From positions 19,729 through 83,728 of the forward strand of contig DATIXG010000109.1 of NCBI GenBank assembly GCA_035518815.1: a DNA stretch of 64,000 bases. Reading direction: 5' to 3'. Every line of letters starts with the position of its first letter. The first letter of the stretch is position 1. This document shows positions 1 to 9,160 of this stretch, in pieces. The notes beneath the pieces are model-generated. The model made no database searches. It saw nothing but the letters and a program-made list of their open reading frames with translations, and was not told the DNA's origin. The position numbers and the translations under genes were made by a program. Source of the DNA: AG25 sp035518815 (GTDB lineage Bacteria > Gemmatimonadota > Gemmatimonadetes > Gemmatimonadales > GWC2-71-9).

Positions 1-238
1 CAACGCCCACCAGCGCGAGCAACGATACGTCGAATCCGATCGGCCCGAGCGTCACCGACACTACCAGTAGATCAATGTGGACCGGGCCGAGGGTGGGCGT
101 GACGGCCGTCGTGAAGAACTCCTTCGCGGCGCCTTGCGGCAGATAACGCCGCAACAGCGCGTGGAGAAAGCCCCCCAGGACGAACCCCGTGGCGAGCACC
201 CCAAGGTAAAATAGCGGGCGGCGAGGGCCTTGCGCCAC
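1..238 (-). CDS. DUF4321-like small membrane protein (C-terminus cut by window edge)
   Basis: A GTG at 238, three bases after the polyprenyl synthase stop, opens a frame that runs 79 codons to the window edge without a stop. The product starts MAQGPRRPLFYLGVL, has a hydrophobic helix at about residues 9-27, then a segment containing TPTLGPVHIDLL and a second hydrophobic stretch. This pattern (short protein, two membrane helices, a Gly-Pro-containing link) resembles DUF4321 proteins as I remember them, whose function is unknown. It probably sits in the inner membrane and is co-transcribed with the upstream prenyl synthase. The overlapping minus-strand frame at 61-387 is a shadow. Confidence 0.6.
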   Translation of the reverse strand, partial: MAQGPRRPLFYLGVLATGFVLGGFLHALLRRYLPQGAAKEFFTTAVTPTLGPVHIDLLVVSVTLGPIGFDVSLLALVGV

Positions 239-241
239 GTC

Positions 242-1231
242 TTAGCTGCGCCGCTCGACAGCGTACGTGATGCAATCGCGCAGCGCGTCGCGAGCCGCCG
301 ACGGCGCCAGCACGCCCAGGTCGGTCTCGGCCTCGAGCGCACGCTCGAGCGCGCGGCGCCGGGCGTACTCGAGCCCACCCGCCGCATCCACTGCCCGGAT
401 CACCTCCGCCACGAGTTCGTCGGAGGGCGCGGGAGTGGCCATGAGCTCGGCCACGCGCCGCCGCTCGGCGGGCGCCATCCGCTCGAGCGCCGCAATCAGG
501 GGCAACGTGACCTTGTGCTCCTTCAAGTCCAACCCCGACGGCTTCCCCGTGATCGCCTCCGGCTGGGTGTAATCCAGCAGGTCATCGGCGATCTGGAACG
601 CCATGCCCAGATGCATGCCGAACCGGGCGAGCGCTTCCCGTACCGCGGGTGCCGCCTGCAGCGCCGCGACCTCGCATGCGCCGGACATGAGCGACGCAGT
701 CTTGGCGCGGATCAGGTGATCGTACTGATCCTCGCTGTAGGCCAGCTTGTCATGCGCCTCGAGCTGCCGCATCTCGCCAACCGTCATTTCGTTCGTGACG
801 CGACCGAACACGCGCAGCGGCTCGAGGTCGCCGAGGTTGACCAGCTCGATGATCGCACGCGAGTACAGGTAATCGCCCATGATGACGGCGACCTGGTGCG
901 AGAACAGCGCGTTGATCGTCGGCATCCCGCGCCGGAGCACGGAATGATCAACCGAGTCGTCGTGGACGAGAGTGGCGAGATGGATCAGCTCGACCACCGC
1001 ACCGAGGGTGATGGCCCGCGGCGAGGAGACGCCGGCGGCCCGCTCGCTGAGAAACAGGAGGGTCGGCCGGAACAGCTTGCCGCGCATTTGCAGCAGATGC
1101 TCGTTCGCCGCCGCGATCACCGGGAAATCGGCGGCCACGATGCGCCGCAGCTCGAGCGCCAGGTCGTCCAGCGCGCCCGCAATGGGCCGCTGGATGTCCG
1201 CGAGGGCGATGGGGGCCGTCTGCTGCGTCAC
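242..1231 (-). CDS. Polyprenyl diphosphate synthase (IspB/HepT type)
   Basis: A 329-residue trans-isoprenyl diphosphate synthase that extends an allylic diphosphate with isopentenyl diphosphate, most likely making the side chain of menaquinone or ubiquinone. Both aspartate-rich Mg-binding motifs are visible: DDSVD in the first region (LVHDDSVDHSVLRRG) and DDLLD in the second (QIADDLLDYTQ). The GKLFRP motif near residue 52 is also typical. Length is normal for the family. The start is a GTG one base after the TAG stop of the TPR gene (TAGcGTG), so translation is probably coupled. Chain length cannot be told from sequence by eye. Confidence 0.9.
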   Translation of the reverse strand: MTQQTAPIALADIQRPIAGALDDLALELRRIVAADFPVIAAANEHLLQMRGKLFRPTLLFLSERAAGVSSPRAITLGAVVELIHLATLVHDDSVDHSVLRRGMPTINALFSHQVAVIMGDYLYSRAIIELVNLGDLEPLRVFGRVTNEMTVGEMRQLEAHDKLAYSEDQYDHLIRAKTASLMSGACEVAALQAAPAVREALARFGMHLGMAFQIADDLLDYTQPEAITGKPSGLDLKEHKVTLPLIAALERMAPAERRRVAELMATPAPSDELVAEVIRAVDAAGGLEYARRRALERALEAETDLGVLAPSAARDALRDCITYAVERRS

Positions 1232-1232
1232 G

Positions 1233-3653
1233 CTACTTGGCGCGGGCCAGCGCCTTCACGCGCTGCCCCACGTCATGAAAGTGGATGTCCACCGCGACCA
1301 CGCGGCCGTACAGGTCGCGTGCCTCGACCTTCTTGCCCGTCTCCTCGAGCGCACGTCCGAGCCAGTACAAGACACCCACCCGTTCCTGATCGCCCGACGC
1401 CGGGAGCTCGAGCCCCCGCCGCAGGATCGATTCCGCCACGATGTAGGCCCCCTTCTCGATGAAGCAGGCGCCGAGGGCTTCGGATGTCCGCAGCTTCCCT
1501 TCGGGAGCGCGTAAGGCCTTCTGAAACTCGGCGATCGCTTCGTCGAGGAGGCCCATCTCCTTGAACGCCACGCCCAGATCGTAGTGCGACTGAAAGTCCG
1601 CCTCGTCGATGTTCTCGGCGATGCCTTGCTTGAAGCGGGCCAGCATGTCGTGGAAATCCCTCTCTTCGTCCCCCGTCGGCTCCTCATCTGCCACCTTCAT
1701 GCGCGTATCCCGCGCGACCGACTCTTCGTCCAAGATCATGGCGCCCAGATCGATGAACGACGACGCGTCGTCGGTCACCGCATCCTCGCGCACCTTCATC
1801 TTCGCGTCCCTGGCCGCCACCCTCCCCTCGCGCGCCGGCGTCTTGGGAGCCGGAGGTCTGGCCGCGACCGGCGCGAGCATCGCGAGCGCAGCCTTCGCCC
1901 GCTCATTGTGCGGCTCATGCTCGGCGACGCGCTGGTAGACCGCTCGCGCCTTTTCGGGCAGGTCACCCCGCAACAACGTGTCGGCGAGCCCGAGGTAGGC
2001 ATCCACGAGCTTCGCCCGGTCGCCCGACTTGAACGCGAACTCCACCTGCTTCTGGCGATGGCGGACGCTGTTCGGATCCAGGTGCAGGACCTCCTCAACC
2101 AGATCCTGCGCGCGATCGAGCTCGCCCCGGTTCTCGAACCCGGCAGTCGCATGGTCCAACTCCTCGATGCCCCGTTCGCGGTCCCCGGTCTCGATCAACG
2201 CCTCGCCAAGCTCGCGATGGGCGTCAGGATCATCCGGATCGTCGGCGACCCGCTCTTCGAGCTCTTCGATCGTCGGCCCGGGCGGCGCCAGGGATTCGGC
2301 GCCGCCACCCTGATACTCGTCGTCGAGAGTGAGATCGATGAATCCCGACTGACGCCCCGCTGTCGGCGGCGCCTCGTCCAGCACCAGGGGTGGTTCCTCC
2401 ATGTCCTGGGCCGGGCCGGCGGCCTCCGTGTCGAAATCCGGCTCGAGCTCAAGTGGCGGCACTTCGATGACCGGTTTCCGTTTCGGCTGCTCCTCGGCCG
2501 CCGGCCGCTTGGGCACCACCGGTTTCACCTTCGGCGGTTCTGCGGCCGGAGTCGGCGGGCGCGGCGCTCTGGGAGCGCCGGGACCCTTCGGCGCAAACGG
2601 CGCCGGTCGTCCCGCGGGAGGTGCAGGCGGTTTGGGCGGTGGGGCTGGCTCGGCGATCTCGATCGTGTCTTCCAGATCGTCCAATTCCACCGAGTCGAAC
2701 GACGGGGCCGCCTCTGGCGCGCCGGAGGTCGCTTCGAAATCACTCAGGAGCTCGACCCCGTCTCCCGTGGGTTCATCGTCGCGGAGCGACGGCGCCGACG
2801 GAGCGCTCGCCTGCACGTCACCGAAGTCGGCCGTGCGCTCGAGACCCTCAACCGTCCCCATTGGGCGTCCGGTTGCCGCGTCATCGGCCAGGCTCGTCGG
2901 CTGGATCTCGAGCGACGGATCGACCTCGGGGGCGAACTCCGTCACGAGATCGTCTGTGCCGGCCGGTGGCGGGGACGGAGCGGCCGCAACCGGCGGCTCC
3001 GGCGACTTCGCCTTCCCGCGCGTCGGGGGCTCGTCGAGGTCGAGGAAGACGAGGCTCGAGGTCTTGCGCTTCCCCGACTTGTGCAAGTCCTCCTTCGCGT
3101 CCGGAGAAGCAGGTGGAGCGGGCGCCGGGGGCGCTCCCTCGCTGGAGCGGGCGGGCGCCCCGTACATCTTGAGGTGGTCCTCCAGCATGTGTCGCAGCCC
3201 GGCGCCCTCAGCCGAGAGGTCGGTGACTTCTCGGAGCGCCACAAAGGCCTGTTGGATCTTGCCGGCACCATGCATGCGGTCGGCATACAGCACGAAGTTC
3301 TGCTTGGCCTCCGCTAGGAAGCCTTTGGCGGCGTACAGCTTGGCGAGCTTCAAATAGGTGGTGGGGCGCCCCGGCGCGCAGCGGAGCACCTTGTTGCACA
3401 TCGCGATCGCGTTGTTGTGGAAGCCGAGCTCTGCGTATTTGTCGACGGCGCGCTCGTAGTAGTCGGCGGCTTGCCCCGCATCCTTCAGCTTCAGGTACAG
3501 ATCCCCGACGCGGTTGTAGATCGTGAGATCGGGGTTGGCCTCTCCTTCCTCCTCCTGTGCCCGGAGAGCGTCGAGCCAGGATTCGATTGCCCCCTTGGGG
3601 TCTCTGGCTTCGAGGTTCTTGGCCTTCTCTTTGGCCTTGGCAAGCTTGGACAT
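1233..3653 (-). CDS. Large TPR-repeat protein with disordered acidic/proline-rich middle
   Basis: An 806-residue protein starting MSKLAKAKEKAKNLE. Residues 1-150 hold TPR-like helices, the middle (about 175-450) is low-complexity and rich in Pro, Ala, Asp and Glu, and TPR repeats resume from about 460 to the end. There is no signal peptide, so it should be cytoplasmic and act as a scaffold; its partner is unknown. An in-frame ATG at 3692 would give a longer form, but that codon lies inside the -35 element of the promoter found at 3664-3692, whose start site would fall only about 5 bases before the ATG at 3653. I therefore prefer 3653. First gene of an operon with the prenyl synthase and DUF4321 genes. 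Confidence 0.8.
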   Translation of the reverse strand: MSKLAKAKEKAKNLEARDPKGAIESWLDALRAQEEEGEANPDLTIYNRVGDLYLKLKDAGQAADYYERAVDKYAELGFHNNAIAMCNKVLRCAPGRPTTYLKLAKLYAAKGFLAEAKQNFVLYADRMHGAGKIQQAFVALREVTDLSAEGAGLRHMLEDHLKMYGAPARSSEGAPPAPAPPASPDAKEDLHKSGKRKTSSLVFLDLDEPPTRGKAKSPEPPVAAAPSPPPAGTDDLVTEFAPEVDPSLEIQPTSLADDAATGRPMGTVEGLERTADFGDVQASAPSAPSLRDDEPTGDGVELLSDFEATSGAPEAAPSFDSVELDDLEDTIEIAEPAPPPKPPAPPAGRPAPFAPKGPGAPRAPRPPTPAAEPPKVKPVVPKRPAAEEQPKRKPVIEVPPLELEPDFDTEAAGPAQDMEEPPLVLDEAPPTAGRQSGFIDLTLDDEYQGGGAESLAPPGPTIEELEERVADDPDDPDAHRELGEALIETGDRERGIEELDHATAGFENRGELDRAQDLVEEVLHLDPNSVRHRQKQVEFAFKSGDRAKLVDAYLGLADTLLRGDLPEKARAVYQRVAEHEPHNERAKAALAMLAPVAARPPAPKTPAREGRVAARDAKMKVREDAVTDDASSFIDLGAMILDEESVARDTRMKVADEEPTGDEERDFHDMLARFKQGIAENIDEADFQSHYDLGVAFKEMGLLDEAIAEFQKALRAPEGKLRTSEALGACFIEKGAYIVAESILRRGLELPASGDQERVGVLYWLGRALEETGKKVEARDLYGRVVAVDIHFHDVGQRVKALARAK

Positions 3654-3663
3654 GGAGGCTCTA

Positions 3664-3692
3664 AAGATACGGGGCCACAAGAACACAAACAA
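3664..3692 (-). promoter_or_regulatory. Sigma70-type promoter of the TPR gene
   Basis: On the minus strand TTGTTT (3687-3692) is followed after 17 bases by TATCTT (3664-3669). The expected transcription start is near 3657, four or five bases before the ATG at 3653, giving an almost leaderless mRNA. No Shine-Dalgarno sequence precedes that ATG, which fits. Confidence 0.55.
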
Positions 3693-3756
3693 GCCGAACC
3701 CGCTGTCCGGACGGCGCTTACGAGGCTTCTGCTAGAGGTGGCTCGGGCCCAAAGAC

Positions 3757-3796
3757 GCGAGGCGCCAGGTTGGCCGGAAGCACCCTGGCGCCTCGC
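3757..3796 (-). terminator. Rho-independent terminator of the lipoprotein gene
   Basis: A 13-bp perfect GC-rich stem (arms 3757-3769 and 3784-3796, core CGAGGCGCCAGG) with a 14-base loop lies about 25 bases after the stop at 3821. On the minus strand it is followed by CGTCTTTGG, a short U-rich tail. It separates the lipoprotein gene from the TPR operon. Confidence 0.6.
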
Positions 3797-3820
3797 CCGG
3801 CGTCCCCTGAGAGGGGGGGA

Positions 3821-4717
3821 CTACTTCGAAGCGGACACGATGGAGCCGCTGGGAGCGGCCACCACGCTGCCGCCGTGGAGTTGCAGCTCCGGATTCCCCG
3901 GATCGGTCTGGACGCTCCAATCAAGGATCAGGTATTGCCGCCCCACGTGGGTGACGCGCACCGCGCCGTAGGTGGGGTTCGGTCCGTCGACGATCTCAAA
4001 CACATAGCCGTAACCCGGCATCGCCAGGAGCGCGCTGCGGCCGTACCCGCTGGCGGGCGCAAAGTCGATCGACGTCAGGTCGGCGACCGGTCCGGCACCG
4101 TAGAAGCGCACGCTGGTTCCGGTGAAAACGGGAACAATCGACAGGCTCGAGTCGGCGTTCCGGTGGATCATGAAGTCCACATCGGTCGACGCGCCGCTCT
4201 GCACCAAGCCCAGCTCGTTGGACTCACCCGTCCCGTTGCCGTTCACGTCATCCCAGAACCGGAACCCGGAAAGGGCGAGGTTGGTGCCATCGGCGTACAC
4301 CAGCACGTTGCGGGCGTCCGGACGCGGCGTGTCCTGCCAGAGCGGCGAGCGGTCGCTCTCAGAGCCATCCGTCGCGATCGCGGTGGTCGTGTAGCAGCGG
4401 GGCACGCCGTTCGTGAGCGCGCCCGCGAGAAACTCGGGGGCCACGGTTGTCCCTTCGATCTCCCATGTGGCCCCACACACGCCGGTGTCGAGGTTGTAGC
4501 TCGTGCTGTAAACCGTGTACCACTCGAAGCGCGACGGCGCGCTTCGGAAGGCGTTGTCCGCCCAGTGAAGCTCGATCGCGCGATTAAGCGACACGGACCC
4601 AAGGCTGTCAGGCGCCGGGAGCGGCGAAAGGACGACGGTGTTCGTTGTGGTTGACGAGTCGCAGCCAACGGCGAGCAACCCGGCGAAGACGAGAGCGACG
4701 AGAGTCTGGGTGCGCAT
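3821..4717 (-). CDS. Unrecognised lipoprotein with a fibronectin-III-like N-terminal part
   Basis: A 298-residue protein with a lipoprotein signal: MRTQTLVALVFAGLLAVGC, lipobox AVGC with Cys19 as the lipidated residue. Residues about 40-120 read like a fibronectin type III strand pattern (NRAIELHWADN, YTVYSTSYN, GVPRCYTTTAIATDGSES). The rest is beta-rich and ends in a segment with DWSVQTDPGNPELQLHGG. I do not recognise a catalytic motif. It should be anchored in a membrane facing the periplasm or cell surface. It lies 139 bases after the TatC-LptD ORF and is followed by its own terminator, so it may be the last gene of that operon or a separate unit. Confidence 0.8.
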   Translation of the reverse strand: MRTQTLVALVFAGLLAVGCDSSTTTNTVVLSPLPAPDSLGSVSLNRAIELHWADNAFRSAPSRFEWYTVYSTSYNLDTGVCGATWEIEGTTVAPEFLAGALTNGVPRCYTTTAIATDGSESDRSPLWQDTPRPDARNVLVYADGTNLALSGFRFWDDVNGNGTGESNELGLVQSGASTDVDFMIHRNADSSLSIVPVFTGTSVRFYGAGPVADLTSIDFAPASGYGRSALLAMPGYGYVFEIVDGPNPTYGAVRVTHVGRQYLILDWSVQTDPGNPELQLHGGSVVAAPSGSIVSASK

Positions 4718-4821
4718 GGAAGCCTCGGGTGTGCCAGTTGCCGGGCCACTAGGGCAGGCCCTGTGCCCCCGGGAAAGTGGTCATGATACATGGGGTTAGC
4801 AGTTCCCCTGCCCGCGCGCTC

Positions 4822-4839
4822 TGTCCCCGCCAGGGGACA
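4822..4839 (-). terminator. Weak hairpin after the TatC-LptD ORF
   Basis: TGTCCCC (4822-4828) and GGGGACA (4833-4839) form a 7-bp stem with a 4-base loop 18 bases past the stop at 4857. There is no T-tract, so if it terminates transcription it is inefficient or Rho-assisted. Confidence 0.25.
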
Positions 4840-4856
4840 AGGGTCAGGGCGGACAC

Positions 4857-7800
4857 TCACTGCGCTACGGTCTGTTGCTCATAATCGAACTTGATTTCCG
4901 GCGCGTCCAAAAGGGCGATCGAGAACGCGAACGCGAAGTTGCCGTTGGGGCTTTTCACGAATGCAAAGGTAGCATGCCAGCGGTTCAGATCCCGCTCGAG
5001 ACGGACGATGTGCTCCCCGAACTGCTCGGTGACGAAGTCGTACTGGGTGGACCACGTCGCGCGCCACTTGGCCGTCGGCTGAAAGTTGAGGGTCGTGTTG
5101 AGCTGCTCCTGATTGAGCGCCACGGGAGCCGCTCCGGCCGCGCCCGCGACCTGCGGGCGCGTGTGCGTGCTCGTGTAGGACAGGCTCATCGAAAAACCTT
5201 GGCCGCCGCCATAGCCCCCGACCGGTGTGATCCGCGGACCACCGAACAGGGGCGGGTTCTGCCCCGACATCGGAAGGCCCGGTTGCCCCGGCGCCCTGGC
5301 AGCCGCGCCGGTGTCCGTCGCGGCCGGCGCGGCCGGCTTGCCGGGATGGAACCCGAACAGCCGGGCGAGACCGCGCAGCGTCGCGGGAGACACTGCGAAC
5401 GACGCATTCACGCTCTGCAGGAATGGTGAGAACCGGGCCGAGTCGAGTCCGACCTGGCCCAGCCACAGGTCGTGCACCAACCGCAAGCTGAAGTTGGGGA
5501 GCAGGTCGGAAGCGAACGTATTGCCGATGGTCTGCGTCTGCCATCCGTTGTGCCCCGGGATCTTGGCCTGCTCGAAGTTATACGCGAGCGCATCGGTGTT
5601 GATGCTGAGCAGGCGCAGTTTCCGGGCTTGCTGCTTCCCGGAATCACCCGCAGGCGGCCGAAGCTTGGCCTCGAAGTTCTGCGACAGGCCGAAGGTGATG
5701 GTCTGCTGAGGATCGCTGCGCGAGTTGAGGAGCACCCCGGCCGGGTCGAGCGCCCGCGAGTACTCCGCCGAGACGGTGGCCCCGGGAGCGTAGAAATAGT
5801 TGACGATTGGCGAGAACGAGTGCCGAATGCGCTCGAGCGGACCGAACCCCGGGAAGAACCCGAACACGGTGGGACGGATCCCCAGGCTTACCTGGACGCG
5901 CTTTCCCTGCTGGACCCACTGGCCATTCGAGAACTGGTTGCGCAGCATGAAGGGGCCGGCGGACGTGGTGTTGATGATCTGAACGGCCGGCTGGAGCTTC
6001 CACGTGCCCGAGAACAGCTGCGGCAGGTTGATGCCGGTCTGCCAGTCGAGCGCACTGCCGAACGTCGACCCATAGAATATGTGCCGCACTCCCCCCGGAA
6101 CGGTCGAATCGATGATCTCGATGGCCAACGGCGCGTTGCTGGCCTGGTCGGTCATGTTCAAACTATTCGACCAGTTCCACCGACCCACGCGGAGTGGGGT
6201 TTCGAAGGTGATCTGCGACTGGCGGGAGTCCGCGAAATTCTTGATGGTGTCGGGTACGCCACCCGGACCGGGAACGAGCAGCAGAGAGGGCGGTTGGCCG
6301 TGAAAGGTCTGCTGGTTGTTGAACGAGAACCCCGGCGACCAGGTGATGGACGGCGAGATGTTCACCGGAGCGGGTGTGAGCGTCACCCGCGGGAAGTTCT
6401 GGCTCACTTGGCCGCTCGAGAGATCCTGCGAGCGGCTGCCGCCGAGGTTGAACGTCCCCCACGCAAACCGCTTGTCGAAGTTCAGCTGCGAGAAGAGGCT
6501 GGCCGTGGCGAGGGCCGGATCCACGGAGTTCTGCTGCAGGACCGTGCCGCTCGTTGCGTAGTTGACGCTGGCGTTGAAACGCGTCTGCTGGTCGAAGCTC
6601 TGCTGGTGCTGCCAGCTGATCTGCGAGGACGATCCCGGAATGTCCAGTTGCTCGACGTGCGCGTAGGTGAAGCTGCCGTTGACGAAGCGGTCGAGCCAGC
6701 GATACCGCGACTGGCCGTGGACAGTGATGTTGCGATTGGCGTACCAGTCGAGCGAGCCCAGCAGGTCGAGGTAGTCGTTGACCGCGACAAAGTACCCGAT
6801 GTTCGCGAAATGGCGCTCGTAGCTCCGGGTGGGACGTACCAGATCGTTCACCCCAAAACGGGGGACCAGCATTCCGCTCCGCCGGCCCGTGCGAATATCC
6901 TGGAAGATGAACGGCAGCCACATGATCGGCACATCACGCACGTATAGCACGGCGGGACGTGCGACCATGACATTCTTGTTGAGCCACTTCAGTTCGCCCG
7001 TAGCGAAGTGGTAGTCGGGAACCGGCCGGTCATCCGAGGTGATGTCGCTCGACGCCGCGTACAGGCGGGTTGAGCCCGAGTCGACGGACAGGTCGCCCCG
7101 CACGTACCACGTGACGCCACCTTCGTTGAAATTCGTGAAGGCCTGGTGCACCGTGCCGCGGCGGATGCAGGTGTCGTAGCGCATCGCTTCGCCGACCATC
7201 ACGCCCCCCTCTTCGAACAATCTGGGGTCGCCTTCGGCGTCGAGGCGGCAGCTCGATTCCCGGTAGCGCACGTAGTCGGCTTCGAGCTTTGAGCCTTGCC
7301 GGTCGACGAACGCGTTGCCGCGGAGAAAAATGGCCTGGCTGTCGCTCACCACGATGAGCGTATCGGCGACGTATTGCGTCACGCGGAACCCGGGCAGCTG
7401 CAGGAGCGAGTCCATGACGGCATCGCTCGGCGGGAAGGAGCGGGTCGGACCCGTCGGCAGGCCCAGCCGGCGCGCCGTCGCGCTGTCCAATGCCCGCCCC
7501 TGGACGCCCGCCGTGTCGCGTCGGACCTGAGGCTGCTGCGCCTCGAGCCGCCCGCCACCCGCGAGGCACAGCAGCGCGAGTACCGCCGCCCCTGCCGTCG
7601 CGCGGTCGCGACGTGCGCGACGCCTCGTCACGACCCAGGCACACCAGATGCCCACTTCATACAGCAGCCATAGCGGGACCATCATGATCATCATCGACAC
7701 CGCATCGGGCGGCGAGAGCAGGGCCGCGGCCACGGCGGCCACCACGATGGCATAGCGCCGGTTGCGCACGAGGAACTGCGGGGTCACGAGGCCGAGCGTC

Positions 7801-8348
7801 GCGAGAATCGTCACGACGAGCGGAAGCTCGGTGATCAGACCAAAGGCGATGATGATCTGCGCGGCGAACCCGAAGTAGTTGCCGGCCGTGATGATCGGCT
7901 CCAGGGTCCCGCGCTGGAAGCTGAAGAGCACCTGCAGCGCGCGTGGCAGCACCCAGAGGTAGGCCACCGTGGCGCCCCCCAGAAACAACACCACACCAAC
8001 GGCCAGCGCGGGCATCACGAGGCGCCGCTCGCGCTCGTAGAGCGCGGGCGCGAGGAACGACCATGCCTGGTACGCCACGACGGGAGAGGCGAGCAGCACG
8101 CCGAGCGCGAAGGCAAACTTCAGAGTGATGAAGAACGGCTCGGTCGGACTCGTGAACTTGAGCTTTCCACCGGGGAGGAGCGGGGTGATCGGTCGCATGA
8201 GCAGGCCGATCACATCGACCCGTTCTACGATGACCCATCCGACCAGCGTCCCGACCACGATCGCCAGGAGACTGTAGAGGATCCGCCAGCGCAGCTCCTC
8301 GAGGTGATCGAGGAAGGGCATTTCGCCCCGTACGGGTTGATCAGGCAC
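4857..8348 (-). CDS. TatC fused in frame to an LptD-like outer-membrane barrel
   Basis: One open frame of 1163 codons. Residues 1-240 are a complete TatC, the Tat translocase core: N-terminal PFLDHLEELRWRI and six hydrophobic helices, ending in EVGIWCAWVV. Then TRRRARRDRA, a hydrophobic run TAGAAVLALLCLAGGG and RLEA/QQ look like a signal peptide with a type I cleavage site at about residue 270. Residues 271-1163 match LptD, the outer-membrane protein that inserts lipopolysaccharide: an OstA-like N-terminal part (LRGNAFVDRQGSKLEADYV), the conserved RPAVLYVRDVPIMWLPF and DIRTGRRSGMLVPRFG region, then a long beta-barrel. A GTG at 7631 (codon 240) could start LptD alone (924 residues), but no stop separates the two parts. 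GTG start at 8348; an ATG at 8321 is an alternative. Confidence 0.85.
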   Translation of the reverse strand: MPDQPVRGEMPFLDHLEELRWRILYSLLAIVVGTLVGWVIVERVDVIGLLMRPITPLLPGGKLKFTSPTEPFFITLKFAFALGVLLASPVVAYQAWSFLAPALYERERRLVMPALAVGVVLFLGGATVAYLWVLPRALQVLFSFQRGTLEPIITAGNYFGFAAQIIIAFGLITELPLVVTILATLGLVTPQFLVRNRRYAIVVAAVAAALLSPPDAVSMMIMMVPLWLLYEVGIWCAWVVTRRRARRDRATAGAAVLALLCLAGGGRLEAQQPQVRRDTAGVQGRALDSATARRLGLPTGPTRSFPPSDAVMDSLLQLPGFRVTQYVADTLIVVSDSQAIFLRGNAFVDRQGSKLEADYVRYRESSCRLDAEGDPRLFEEGGVMVGEAMRYDTCIRRGTVHQAFTNFNEGGVTWYVRGDLSVDSGSTRLYAASSDITSDDRPVPDYHFATGELKWLNKNVMVARPAVLYVRDVPIMWLPFIFQDIRTGRRSGMLVPRFGVNDLVRPTRSYERHFANIGYFVAVNDYLDLLGSLDWYANRNITVHGQSRYRWLDRFVNGSFTYAHVEQLDIPGSSSQISWQHQQSFDQQTRFNASVNYATSGTVLQQNSVDPALATASLFSQLNFDKRFAWGTFNLGGSRSQDLSSGQVSQNFPRVTLTPAPVNISPSITWSPGFSFNNQQTFHGQPPSLLLVPGPGGVPDTIKNFADSRQSQITFETPLRVGRWNWSNSLNMTDQASNAPLAIEIIDSTVPGGVRHIFYGSTFGSALDWQTGINLPQLFSGTWKLQPAVQIINTTSAGPFMLRNQFSNGQWVQQGKRVQVSLGIRPTVFGFFPGFGPLERIRHSFSPIVNYFYAPGATVSAEYSRALDPAGVLLNSRSDPQQTITFGLSQNFEAKLRPPAGDSGKQQARKLRLLSINTDALAYNFEQAKIPGHNGWQTQTIGNTFASDLLPNFSLRLVHDLWLGQVGLDSARFSPFLQSVNASFAVSPATLRGLARLFGFHPGKPAAPAATDTGAAARAPGQPGLPMSGQNPPLFGGPRITPVGGYGGGQGFSMSLSYTSTHTRPQVAGAAGAAPVALNQEQLNTTLNFQPTAKWRATWSTQYDFVTEQFGEHIVRLERDLNRWHATFAFVKSPNGNFAFAFSIALLDAPEIKFDYEQQTVAQ

Positions 8349-8366
8349 GCTGGCCGCCGGGGCGGG

Positions 8367-9146
8367 CTAACGTCCGAGCCGTTGGAGCTTGTCGCGGGCG
8401 AGGTTGGCCTCATCCGAGCGGGGATACCCGGCGACCACCCGTTGGTAGTAGGTCCGGGCGGCCGGCTTGTTCCCGCGGGATTCGGCGAGGAGGCCGAGCT
8501 TGTAGAGCGCCGCGGGAGCCCGCGACGAGTTGGGGTAGCTCTTCACGACCTGCTGGTAGACGGCGGCCGCCGAGTCGGCATTCTCTGTGGCGAACGTCTC
8601 CCCGACGTAGAACAAGGCGTCCGCGGCGCGTTCATGGGTCGGATAGACGCGGAGAAACTCGCGGAAGCCGAGGCGGGCGGTGCTCAGACTGCCGCGGCGG
8701 TACTGCTGGAGTGAGAGGTCATACATCTCGTCGGGGCCGGGCCCGCTCGGGTTACCGGACGGCCCGACCGGCACGCCGGGCGCGTTCTCGACCGCGGGAA
8801 CGGGCTGGCGCGCCTGCGCTTCGAGGCGGCCTCGCAGCTCCGTGAGCCGTTGCTGGCTCTGGCCCAACAACTCCCCGATCGTGACCAGCTGCTGCTGCAC
8901 CGACACGTGGTCGGTGCGCATGTCCCCACGCCACTGTACGAAATACGCTTGCTGCGCGGCGAGGGCCTGCTGGAGGGCGGCGACGAGCGCGAGCAGCGAG
9001 TCCGTCTGCGCCTTCCGGGCAGCCTCGGCGCCCCCGACCTGCTCCTTCAGCGCCGTGACCTGCAGCTCGACTCGCCGGACGTCCCCTTTCAGGGCGCATC
9101 CGGCGAGTGCCACCACGCCGATCGAGAGCGAGAAGCTAGACCGCAA
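8367..9146 (-). CDS. cpoB: CpoB/YbgF, Tol-Pal-associated TPR protein
   Basis: A 259-residue periplasmic protein. It has a short N-terminal signal with a lipobox-like LAGC at residues 14-17, a coiled-coil region at about 22-105 (rich in Gln, Leu, Glu), a Pro/Gly linker, and three TPR repeats from about 140 (DEMYDLSLQQYRRG, ADALFYVGETF, PAALYKLGLLAESRG). This order matches CpoB, which couples Tol-driven outer-membrane constriction to peptidoglycan synthesis at division. The start is a TTG with AGGGGC upstream. It follows pal by 14 bases. The lipobox is unusual, because E. coli CpoB is soluble. Confidence 0.85.
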   Translation of the reverse strand: MRSSFSLSIGVVALAGCALKGDVRRVELQVTALKEQVGGAEAARKAQTDSLLALVAALQQALAAQQAYFVQWRGDMRTDHVSVQQQLVTIGELLGQSQQRLTELRGRLEAQARQPVPAVENAPGVPVGPSGNPSGPGPDEMYDLSLQQYRRGSLSTARLGFREFLRVYPTHERAADALFYVGETFATENADSAAAVYQQVVKSYPNSSRAPAALYKLGLLAESRGNKPAARTYYQRVVAGYPRSDEANLARDKLQRLGR

Positions 9147-9160
9147 CCCGCCCCTGCCCC

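Noticed and set aside
230..1462. 410-codon plus-strand frame opposite the prenyl synthase.
   Set aside because: It is Arg/His/Pro-rich antisense shadow typical of high-GC DNA and has no recognisable motif; the minus strand encodes clear enzymes.
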